Positions 22,597 through 32,673 of a stretch of DNA of 64,000 bases are shown piece after piece. Below the pieces are notes generated by a model, which did not search any database, was not told where the DNA came from, and saw only the letters and a list, made by a program, of their open reading frames with translations. How positions within the stretch are numbered: the stretch's first letter is position 1; each line of letters opens with the position of its first letter. The position numbers and the translations under genes are program-made. The DNA is from Dendrocalamus latiflorus (lineage: Eukaryota > Streptophyta > Magnoliopsida > Poales > Poaceae). The stretch is taken from positions 20,227,432 to 20,291,431 of the forward strand of contig CM029664.1 of NCBI GenBank assembly GCA_017311315.1. Direction: 5' to 3'.

Positions 22597-24627
22597 TAGA
22601 TTGCCCAACTAATAGCTATCATAACTTTACCCCCAAGATCTGGATGTTCCATACAAACTAAAAGCTATTTGGCATAACAAAATTCTGTCACATAATATAA
22701 CCATAATCTGCTCTTCTCCAGAAATCATGAGGCCCCTCTTTTAAAGCAATGCTTAAAATATTCTTGGTAAATCATTTAAGCATAAGTCTACAAAAATTAT
22801 CTGCAAAATGTCAGGATTTAAACCAAGGGTCGCCTCACATTTGTTTAAAACATTCTCAAAATAATTGGAGCATCAGTAATCCTCACTTATCGGTATTCCG
22901 GTTAATCTCTCCCATCCATCCATATGTCTTGCCTAACCCATGGAACTTCCTTAATAAATATAAATTAAATAAAGCAAGATCAAGCCTTGGCATCTTGCAA
23001 TCGGCTATGTCCAACCACGATCTGATCTAAAAGTGGAATACTCTCATGAATATTCCTTCAACGCCGATCCTTCCTTATCCTTCGTGGGAAAGTTACTCCG
23101 TCACTTTGCTTCCACTCAAAAATCCACTTGACCCCGTCTCTATCCCGCAACTTGCCAAATCTTCTCTCGTACCCTTAATCATAAGAAAATTATAAATAAA
23201 TTCAATTAAACTTATTTGGACTTTTGCTGGATTTGTTGGATTTGTTAGTCGTTAGTCGTGTCATTAGTCACTGGAGCCACGAAGAGCGACAAATTCAAAC
23301 AGGATCAAGACTTGGGTATAAGCGAAGGCATGGAAATTCCAGACTATTGACTAAGCAGGCCTTGAATGAGATCAAGGCCATGGTAAATCGAGCAAGGCAA
23401 GTCATCACTTTGATCATATTGATCCTATATTTTATGCAAAATTATGTTCCTTTAAATTATCAAATTGCATGCCTATTTTATTATGCAAATATATGTCAAA
23501 GCTTAAGGTAGTTACATGCCTATTTGATGTTTTAAATACTACTAAGCCTTTCCTCGACACTTGAATCACCTGACCATTGTCACCCTAGATGTTAATGATC
23601 ACTTTACTAGCTATAGGTCATATTAAAATGCCATACTAGTCTTGTCAAGTCCAGGGCACTAGTGGTCCTAATCATCAATCTTTAAACATGAAAACTGGAT
23701 TTGGGATAGTCACGGGATGTAAGCGACTGATAATTTGCGACAACTTAATTTATGCTTCTCAAAACCCTAAAAACCCGCTATACTTGTCTGGGCGGATGGT
23801 AAGGGTGGTGGGTGTGAATATTACACAAGGTCTGAGGATTGTGGAATGAACCGCTCGGACAAATTAAGGACTTAATCCTATGATGACATCTCTGTGTACA
23901 ACAGTGCAACCATAAGCTGGCAAAATGTAGGCTTGGCTGAATAATTTACTAGACCCTCTAGTCATCTCACGGAGGACAGGTGTAGGTGGGTAATAAAAAC
24001 CCTGCATAGAATGGGACACTGGATAGAGGTGACGTTGCCAAGGCTAGCGTTTGTGGAAAGTGGAGTCCGACTGCGCTAACCTGTGGTGGACATCCCGCAC
24101 AACCTATGGAAGCAACCCCATAGGAGTGAGAAGCTAAAGGGTGAGGTATCGTAAATGCCTCGTGATAATTTCTCGATCTTTGCGACCAAGGAACCTCAAG
24201 CCTCACTTGACAGCCTTGCATTTATTATTATTTGCACTCTGTGTGGTGGCTTGATGAGTTCTGTTGTAATAACTGTTGCTCAATTACCATTATTCAATCA
24301 AAAGAAAAAGAAGATCAAGCTCTACGGTGCCTTAAGGGGATAGAAAGATCTGGAAGATAAAGAGGCCAAGAACTAGGTCACGAACCCCAGTTGGATGCCT
24401 ATGGGCAAGTCCTGAGGGTCCCACTTGAGTGAAGTTTCCGCTCCTACATTTTATTGATTTCGGCCTGATCGGCCCATGAGTAAGTTGTTACTGTATTATC
24501 TACGTTTCCGCATAATATGTTTTTGGTATACAACAATGTATCTGTGAGCACTATCTACCGATCCAGGGAATAGTGTAGTGGAATCATAGAGGATTCTGGG
24601 TTGCTAAACCTGGGGTCTGACAGAAAG

Positions 24628-26160
24628 TACCTCGTGATCATCCTCCATAGTCATTCCGCATATGCCATGGGGTTCCTCCTCCTCTCTAGGCTTCAAAAGC
24701 TTTTGCATCCCTGTCACTAGTACAACACCAAGAGGAGTGACCAAAAATATTACATAACCTACAAGTGTCACGATTTGCCTTTTTGTTTTTTCTCATAATT
24801 AGTTTAATGAACTTGCGACCACAAGACTTATCATGGTTACTGGCCAAAGAGGCACAACAAGATGAATAAAGACTCATAAGACTTCACACTAGTCGTTATG
24901 ATTATGATCGGTTAAGATAACTCAAAGAGCAAATCTTGCTCTGATACCATTTATAAGATCGTGAATAATTACTAGAGAGGATGAATAGAAGCCAACACAA
25001 TTGAAAGCTTTTCCAAATATTTTCCTCAAAAGAGAAAGTGAAGTTTTTCACTCCAATAGCAATTAGAACGAATGAAGATTAGAGACCAATCACCCACAAA
25101 GAAAGATCTAAGAAACACTAAGCTAAATGAGCCTCAACAGCTTCTGGTGGTCTAACCTCTTGAAGGTCTGATATCTCCCCAAGAACTGAACAGATTTTTA
25201 GCACTAAATTATCTCAAAGCTTAACCTAAGCCACCTCCCTCCCTCGTTATATATGGAGACTCACAAGAGAAACCCTAACCAGCATATCTGGTTAAATTTC
25301 ATCCATTCTCACATGGACTAACCCATTAACCCAACACCACACCGGGTTTTACACTTACACATGTATACTTCTCAAAGCACACACTCCGATTATCCTGTTA
25401 GTGAATCAACACTTGATCTACTTAGCTAAAGTAGATGTAAAACTATTTGAATAGTCGTATACCTGGTTATGGATAATACTCAGGGATTTCACTCAAGGGA
25501 TAGATTTTCACAAAAATGTGGTTTGGTTGGAAAACTGAACGAGGAGTTCACTGGTGATTTTGACATCTAAAGCTAATACTGGTGAACCCATTGGTTTGAT
25601 GAGGTTGTAGTTGGTGTAGGGTGATGGATTGCTGATCTATTCATTGTATCTATCATTGGTTTGACAATTATTTATTAGCTTTGAATCTACTTATTGTAAT
25701 TAAATTCAAATTACCGCTTTCTATAAAATAAGCCACAGTAGCCTTCTTTTGTAATAAGTCATCTATAATTGCATTTTGCATGCACAACTTGCTGAGTACT
25801 TCATGTAGTTATTCTTGCTATTACACAATGTTGTGCAGTTACTGAAAGACAAAGATGTCATTTACGATCAACTCTCCGACATCATTATCCTAGTCGATTG
25901 CTTGTGCGCATATGGCTTAGGCTATACATTGGAGTTTCCTCTAAAGTTTTTGCTACAGTTTATTTATTATAGTTGCACCCTTGAGTGATAATTGGGTAAA
26001 CTATGAATCAGAATGTATTATTAATAAAATACTTAATTAGTTCATGCATATAGTGGATATTTAATCTATGTTGTTACTGTGTGCACTAATGTAATCCTGG
26101 ACTAGCATATTTGGATTTGTATATTCGAATCCCGATAAAGATGGTGTTAGAGCCATATCA
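24628..26160. other. patchwork of old LTR-retrotransposon fragments
   Basis: On the minus strand at 24,762-24,721 the peptide CRLCNIFGHSSWCC is a CCHC zinc knuckle (CX2CX4HX4C), as in retroelement gag. At about 24,935-24,946 the plus strand reads GCTCTGATACCA, the complement of the tRNA-Met primer-binding site TGGTATCAGAGC. Beyond it an LTR-end-like sequence (GATCGTGAATAATTACTAG) resembles the LTR at 41,549. From about 25.4 to 26.1 kb the sequence resembles the 3' part of LTR A and LTR B. No intact element or host gene is visible. Confidence 0.5.
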
Positions 26161-26917
26161 ATTATAGAAGGTGATCCATATAGCTAGTTTGACCAAGTAA
26201 TAAATTAACAAGCTTCTGCTTGTCTTCATCTCTAGATATGGTGGTAATGCTCTCAGTGTCAACAATGATTGAATGTGTTTCCTGCCACTTCTTAAATAGT
26301 AGCTACGAAACATCTTGCTGCCCAACCTGCAAAGCTTGCTGCTTGCATCCAAACCCAAAGGCATTCATGTCTGCAACAAGGACCACAAATCATCTGCACA
26401 ATCGTACGAAGCTTGTGGCCCATTCTTTAACGGAACACAAATACATACGGTTGTGAGGAGGGAAGATCCTTACTGCGCATGCACTCCGAGCACCCGGTAG
26501 TGCCCATTCTTCTTGGCTTCATGGCGGACCGCCACGTAATTGAACTCGTCGAAGACATCATTAGCCTCAAAGGCCACCTTCTTGAGCGCAAGCTAGGCTT
26601 TTGGTCGTTCCCTATGGGACGCTTGTTCCTTGGCGTCATTGATCACATCCAGGATGGCTGGAAGCCTACGCTTGAGTGTGTCGTGCTGCTCCTCCATCCC
26701 CTCCATCATCTTGTACTGCTCTAGGAGATAGCTGGACGTCTTCTTCACCATGGACACCAGTGGCCCGATCAATAGAGATGAAAATTGGATACGAATTATC
26801 TGTATTATTTAGTTACCGTATTCAAAAGAATGTGAATATGGTATAGATTTTTCATCCGATTAGCAATTTCTATCCTATTTATCACCACTACAGAAAGCCT
26901 CATAGTAGACGCCTCAT

Positions 26918-27175
26918 CACAGACGATTTTGTGAAACCGTCTCTGATGAACACTATTACAGACGGTTGTAATTTGGAGGCCGTCTGTGGTATTTGTGGCG
27001 GGAAAATGGATTATCACAGACGGTCGGTCGATATTAAGAACCGTCTGTGATAATGCCAGATTATCACAGACGGTTTGTAATAAAAAATCGTCTATGATAA
27101 GCTCGTTATCACAGACGGTTTTTAGTGACAATTCACAGACGGTTTTTAGTTAAAAACCGTCTGTGATAATGGCTC
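26918..27175. repeat. left subterminal repeats of the CACTA element
   Basis: At least six inverted or direct copies of the ATCACAGACGGTT motif lie just inside the left end, several arranged as head-to-head pairs that could fold. In En/Spm-type elements such arrays bind the element's own regulatory protein. Confidence 0.85.
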
Positions 27176-27349
27176 TAAGGCATTTATTGCGCTGCTCAGA
27201 CCGCATCTGTCTTCATTTCGATCCAGATCTAGCCACTGCTGCACACTTTTTCACTCGGGAGGAAGCTAGGCGATTTCAGGCCAGTTAATTTGGTGGGAAG
27301 AGGCAGAGATTGAGCTTTGAAGATTCAGACTTTCCAGGTTGCTCTAGAT

Positions 27350-30300
27350 ATGGTTAGTAATGAAATTTATTTTTTCTTTAATTGCATTACAATTTAGGTC
27401 TGAGTAATCCATGAGTGTTATTGAAGATGGTTAATTTGCAAAATTGTTGATTATATAATAGCTATTGTGTTTATAATATGAATTGAGCTAGCAAATTAAG
27501 TCTCAATATAATAAATGTGGCCGGTATATATATGTAGTTATAATTAGTTAATCTAGATTTTAATACTAAGTTGTTATATATGTGCCTAACGTAGGACCGA
27601 AGCTGGATGTATGCCGCGAGCCGTGTGAGTGAAGAGTACATTAATGGCGTTTCTGCTTTTATAAGAGCCGCCGAGGAGGATATGTTGAATAAGGGGGTGG
27701 AATATATGTGCTGTCCATGCACTGACTGCGAGAATTTGAAGATGTTTAAGAACCGAGGGCAAATTGTAGCGCACTTGATTCGGAGGGGTTTCAAAAAGGA
27801 TTATACGTGTTGGACCAGTCATGGCGAAGTGAATGATCATATGCCGCCGGATGACATCGCCGGTGAAGTGAATGATCTGCCCCCGGATGACATCGCCGAT
27901 GAAGTGAATGATATGCCCCCGGATGACATCGCCGGTGAAGTGAATGACATGTCGCCGGTTGATGTCAATTGTGGCTCGGATTCGGATAGGTTGCACGATG
28001 ATAATCTGGATCAGATGCTTCGCGATGTAGAAGAGAACTATGATGAGAGAGAGTATGTTAAATTCCGTGGCTTGATGGAGGACTCAGAGAAACCTTTGTA
28101 CACGGGCTGCAAGTACACGAGGTTGTCGCCCGTGCTTGAACTGTTGAAATTGAAGGCAAGCAACGGTTGGTCCGACAAGAGTTTCGCGGCGCTGCTAGGT
28201 CTTTTAGCGGACATGCTTCCGGAGGGAAATGAGTTGCCTAAAACCACGTATAAAGCCAAGAAGGTTCTTTGTCTGTTGGGAATGGAAGTAGAAAGAATAC
28301 ATGCATGCCCGAACAACTGTATCCTCTACCGTAAAGAGTATGCAAACATGCATGTATGTCCGGTGTGCAACGCATCCCGATACAAACGTAACAATCAATC
28401 AGATGATGGCGAGGGAACAGAGGCGAAGAAAGGACCTCCTGCTAAGGTGGCATGGTATTTTCCTATAATTCCCCGTTTGAGAAGGTTTTTTGCAAATCCA
28501 AAGGAGGCAAAACTGCTGCGTTGGCACTCGGAGGAGCGCAAAAAGGATGGAATGATAAGACACCTTGCTGATTCCGCGTAGTGGAGAAACATCGATAGGA
28601 GTTTTGCAGAGTTCGGTGCAGAACCAAGGAATATAAGGTTTGTACTGAGTACAGATGGAATGAATCCTTTCAGTAGCATGAGCAGCCGACATAGCACATG
28701 GCCCGTGACTCTCTGCATCTATAACCTTCCTCCTTGGTTGTGTATGAAGCGAAAGTACATTTTGCTGTCGATACTTATCCAAGGTCCAAAACAACCTGGG
28801 AATGATATCGATGTGTTCCTAGCACCGTTGGTGGAAGATCTAAAAGTACTGTGGAACGAAGGGGTACAGGTATGGGATGCATACAAACGAGAGAACTTCA
28901 CTCTGCGCTCCTTATTGTTCTGCACCATAAATGATTATCCTGCCCTTGGTAACCTATCGGGCCATAGTACAAAAGGTGCCAAAGCTTGTACTCACTGTTT
29001 AGATGGTACCGAGAGTGTGTGGCTGAGACACTCACGCAAAACCGTCTACATGCGTCACCGCCAGTTCCTTCGGAGGGCTCACCCATACCGCAAGATGAAG
29101 AAACAATTTGACGGAGAGAAGGAAAACGGTTCAGCTCCAAGGCATTTAAGGGGACAGGAGATTTATGATATGGTTAAGGATTTAGATGTTGTCCTCGGAA
29201 AGGGACGTAAATTGAGGGCTCATGAGAAGAACACCTGGAAGAAGAGATCAATATTTTGGGACTTACCTTATTGGGAGTACCTAGATGTTCGGCACTACAT
29301 CGACGTCATGCACGTAGAAAAGAATGTGTGCGACAGCTTGATTGGTCTCTTACTGAACATCCGCGATAAAACAAAGGACGGTGTGAACGCACGGTTTGAC
29401 TTGGCTGACATGGACATCAGGCCTGAGTTAGCACCGACATGCACTGATAATGGACGAACGTACCTTCCCCCTGCGTGTTACACTCTGTCCAAGGCTGAGA
29501 AAACAGAACTGTGCCAGTGCTTGCATGGTGTCAAAGTTCCGTCTGGTTACTCCGGCAACGTGAAGAAACTTGGTTCGATGCAAGATTTGAAGTTAAATGG
29601 CATGAAGTCTCATGATTGTCATGTGCTGATGACACAGATGCTCCCTATTGCAATTAGAAATATTTTGCCGATCAAAGTCCGAGAGACAATCATGAGGCTA
29701 TGTTATTTCTTTAACACAATTGCTCAGAAGGTCATTGATCCTGAAGGACTAGATGCTCTGCAGGACGAGGTGGTGATGACTCTATGTCACCTTGAAATGT
29801 ATTTCCCTCCTTCGTTTTTCGATATCATGGTCCATCTCATTGTTCACGTTGTGTGGGAGATAAAAATATGCGGGCCCGTATTCCTACGTAGCATGTATCC
29901 ATTTGAGAGGTTCATGGGAATTCTCAAGTCCTACGTACGGAATCGTTCTCGGCCGGAGGGCAGCATCATCGAAGGTTATGCAAGCGAAGAGGTCATTGAG
30001 TTTTGTGTTGATTATATGGCTCAGATTCAACCGATAGGTGTCCCTCAATCTCGTCATGAGGGGAGGCTGAAGGGTCTCGGAACTATCGGAAGGAAAGCAA
30101 TCACTCCAGATATGGACACGTATACTCAATCCCATTTCACGGTGTTGCAACACATGACTGAAGTGGCGCCTTATGTGGACCAGCACAAGGATGTGCTTCG
30201 GCAACAGAATCCAGAGCGGCCGGATGTTTGGATCATGAGGCAACACAACCGTTGGTTCAACCAATGGTTGAAGGAGCAAATCGCTAGGAGCTCGCCCAGT

Positions 30301-30882
30301 GAGGCGCTGACATGGTTGGCAAAAGGGCCGACATTTACAGTTGTGACATGGCAAGGATATGACATAAATGGGTACACATTCTATACGCAGTCTCAGGATG
30401 TCAAGAGCACTAACCAGAACAGCGGTGTCCGCATAGATGCATTCAGTACCGATGGGTCGAGAAACTCGTACTATGGCTTCATAGAAGAGATTTGGGAGCT
30501 CGACTATGTGGTTTTCAAGATCCCCTTATTTTGCTGCCGTTGGGTGCATCTCCCACAGGTGAAGGTTGACAAGTACGGTGTCACGACCGTGGACCTCCAA
30601 CGTGTCGGGTACAAAGACGAACCATTCGTACTCGCCAATCAAGTTGTTCAAGTTTTCTATGTAACCGACCCGGCAAATAAGAAACGTCATGTAGTTCTTC
30701 ATGGAAAAAGGAGAATTGTCGGAGTGGAGAATGTAGTGGACGAGGAGGAATACAATCAATTTGACGAGTTACCTCCTTTTGGAAATGGCATAAGGGTCGA
30801 CGATGAACAACATGACGAAACTAGTTACGTACGCATTGATCATGATGAAGGGCTAATTTTTAAAGGAAATAAGCAAGTTTGA
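27350..30882 (+). pseudogene. TNP2-like CACTA transposase with one nonsense codon
   Basis: From 27,595 the frame reads DRSWMYAASRVSEEY, the start of the transposase-associated domain with its cysteine pairs (CCPCTDCENLK). It runs 1,095 codons to the stop at 30,880-30,882. An AG acceptor precedes 27,595, and an ATG directly before GTTAGT (27,350-27,352/27,353) suggests a first exon holding only the initiator codon. Domains in order: transposase-associated (residues 2-80), a 12-residue repeat PPDDIAGEVNDM (about 80-120), the TNP2/Transposase_21 core (about 300-560, with STDGMNPF, TLRSLLFCTINDYPALGNLS and RHYIDVMHVEKNV), DUF4218 (about 680-810, LPIAIRNILP to YVRNRSRPEG), and DUF4216 near the C terminus (about 970-1040). 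A TAG at 28,579-28,581 (residue 330) sits where the family has a coding residue. No frameshift was found. The product would cut and join the CACTA ends in the nucleus. Confidence 0.9.
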
Positions 30883-31118
30883 GATGTATATGTGAAAATG
30901 TGTAATGTAGTCAATTTTGATATGTATATGTGAAAATGTGTGATGTAGTCAATTTTGAGATGTATATGTGAAAATGTGTGATGTATATGTGTGATGTACA
31001 TGTGATGGTTGATATGAATGCAGCTGGTTGGTGTTGTATATGAATGCAGATGTTTGGTGGTGGATATGAATGCAGCTATGGTTATTGGTGTTGTCTTAAT
31101 AACTGCAGTCGCAAAGGC
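30883..31118. other. spacer with short direct repeats
   Basis: Three copies of a TGTATATGTGAAAATGTGTGA-like unit follow the transposase stop. I see no gene. This may be the transposase 3' untranslated region. Confidence 0.5.
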
Positions 31119-31335
31119 TTATCACAGACGATTCTGAACTTAGAACCGTCTGTGATATCAATATCACAGACGGTTCTAAGTTTATAACCGTCTGTGATAG
31201 TAACTATCACAGACGGTTATAAACTTAGAACCGTCTGTGATAGTATAACTATCACAGACGGTTTTAAACTTAGAACCGTCTGTGATATTGATATCACAGA
31301 CGGTTTTAAGTTCAGAACCGTCTGTGATAACCTCC
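31119..31335. repeat. internal cluster of CACTA subterminal-type repeats
   Basis: Nine or so alternating orientations of ATCACAGACGGTTNTAA pairs lie between the transposase gene and the second gene. The motif is the same as in both subterminal arrays, 4-5 kb away from either end. It sits directly upstream of a TATATATA-containing region (31,337) and the putative leader of the second gene. Confidence 0.85.
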
Positions 31336-31800
31336 CTATATATACCCTCTGGCTAGGGTTTTCCCTGTGCGCTGCGCAGTTATTCGATCTTCTAAGTAAA
31401 TCCCGAGCCCGTCGTCGCCTCCGCCTCCCCGAACCCTCGTCGGCCGCCTCCCCGAGCCCCTCGTCGAGCCCGTCGTCGGTCGAGCCCGTCGTCGCCTCCG
31501 CCTCCCTGAGCCCCTCGCCGGCCGCCTCCGTCGAGCCCGTCGTCGGCCGCCTCCCCCGAGCCCCTCGTCGAGCCCGTCGCCGGTCGCCTCCCCCGAGCCC
31601 CTCGTCGGCCGCCTCCCCCGAGCCCCTCGTCGAGCCCGTCGTCGGTCGCCTCCCCCGAGCCCCTCGTCGAGCCCGTCGCCGGTCGCCTCCCCCGAGCCCC
31701 TCGTCAAGCCTGTCGCCGGCCGCCTCCCCCGAGCCCCTCATCGAGCCCGTCGCCGGCCGCCTCCCCCGAGCCCCTCACCGGCCACCTCCCCTCGATTACC
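31336..31800 (+). repeat. GC-rich minisatellite in the leader of the second CACTA gene
   Basis: Irregular units of the type CGAGCCCCTCGTCGAGCCCG are repeated about eight to ten times between 31,420 and 31,790. Open frames on both strands here are products of the repeat. A TATATATA at about 31,337 may be the promoter of the gene at 32,674. Confidence 0.6.
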
Positions 31801-31888
31801 GTCTGCATTGTGAGCACTTTCTGTGATGGACTAGGGTTTTGAGTATTGTGAGCAGTTTCTGTGATGGATTATGGTTTTGAGCATTGTG

Positions 31889-32240
31889 AGCATTGTTTAC
31901 TGCAGTAGCTTAATTAGTTTGCTATTTGGTACATATTACATTGGTACATTGTTTACTGCAGTAGCTTAATTAGTTTGCTATTTGGTACATATTACATTGG
32001 TACATTGTTTACTGCAGTGGCTTAATTAGTTTGCTATTTGGTACATTGTTTACTGCAGTAGCTTAATTAGTTTGCTATTTGGTACATATTACATTGGTAC
32101 ATTGTTTACTGCAGTAGCTTAATTAGTTTGCTATTTGGTACATATTACATTGGTACATTGTTTACTGCAATAGCTTAGTTTAATTTGCTATTTGGTACAT
32201 ACTACATTGGTACATTGTTTACTGCAGTTGCTTAGTTTAC
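31889..32240 (+). repeat. tandem repeat, about 57-bp unit, seven copies
   Basis: The unit contains TTTACTGCAGTAGCTTAATT and GGTACATATTACATTGG. Seven starts are seen between 31,895 and 32,220, with spacing near 57 bp except one shorter unit of about 39 bp. It lies in the presumed first intron or leader of the second CACTA gene. Confidence 0.8.
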
Positions 32241-32532
32241 ATTGGTACATATAAAATTGCTTGTTGTGTTACTATATAGTATATAGTATATAGTATGGTA
32301 CATATTAAATCCCTTCTCCCCCTTCCCTCTACTCATCTCCTCTCTTCCTAACATTGAGCATCATGTTTCACTTTTCTTGCTTCCTCATTTAGTAGCGGGA
32401 CGGCCAAGATTAATCTTGTGCAATCCTACAATTTGAGAGCATAGCAACCCTACATAGTGTATCCGGATAAAGAAATCTTGCGATTATTGCAAAAGATACA
32501 TTGACCATTTGGGTGGAAAGAAGACCAGCTGA

Positions 32533-32588
32533 AGAGCATAGCAACCCATCTGAAGACCAGCTGGTCTTCAGATGGGTTGCTATGCTCT
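32533..32588. repeat. 56-bp perfect palindrome
   Basis: The two 28-base arms are exact complements with no spacer, centred at 32,560/32,561 (CCAG|CTGG). An outer pair, CAATTTGAGAGCATAGCAAC (32,429-32,448) and its complement ending at about 32,596, lies around it. It precedes the start codon of the second CACTA gene by about 90 bp. Confidence 0.9.
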
Positions 32589-32673
32589 CAAATTGTCAAT
32601 ATCACCCCCTCCCATCTACTCTCTTTCAATTCAATATGATCACTTTCTTATCTTATCTTAATAGACCCACAAA

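Larger units (their letters stand above)
9240..24622 (+). mobile_element. solo LTR A (Dasheng/RIRE-like), expanded by nested insertions
   Basis: The outer element starts TGTAACATCCCAAAATAGG at 9240 and ends GGGGTCTGACA at 24,622. The flanking 5-bp duplication GAAAG is exact (9235-9239 and 24,623-24,627). Its own sequence is in four pieces: 9240-9725, 16955-17041, 20417-21987 and 22597-24622, about 4 kb in total. They are separated by a Helitron, solo LTR B and a MITE. The GC-rich block with TATAAG at about 20,748 would be the promoter of this LTR, in plus orientation. The last piece (about 23.5-24.6 kb) has the usual U5-like end of this family. No primer-binding site, polypurine tract or gag-pol is visible, so I call it a solo LTR. 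The open frames in the GC-rich part are composition artefacts. Confidence 0.75.

Noticed and set aside
31194..31826. 210-codon plus-strand frame between the two CACTA genes
   Set aside because: The first part translates the subterminal repeats (TVCDSITITDG) and the second part the GC minisatellite. Neither is a protein domain.
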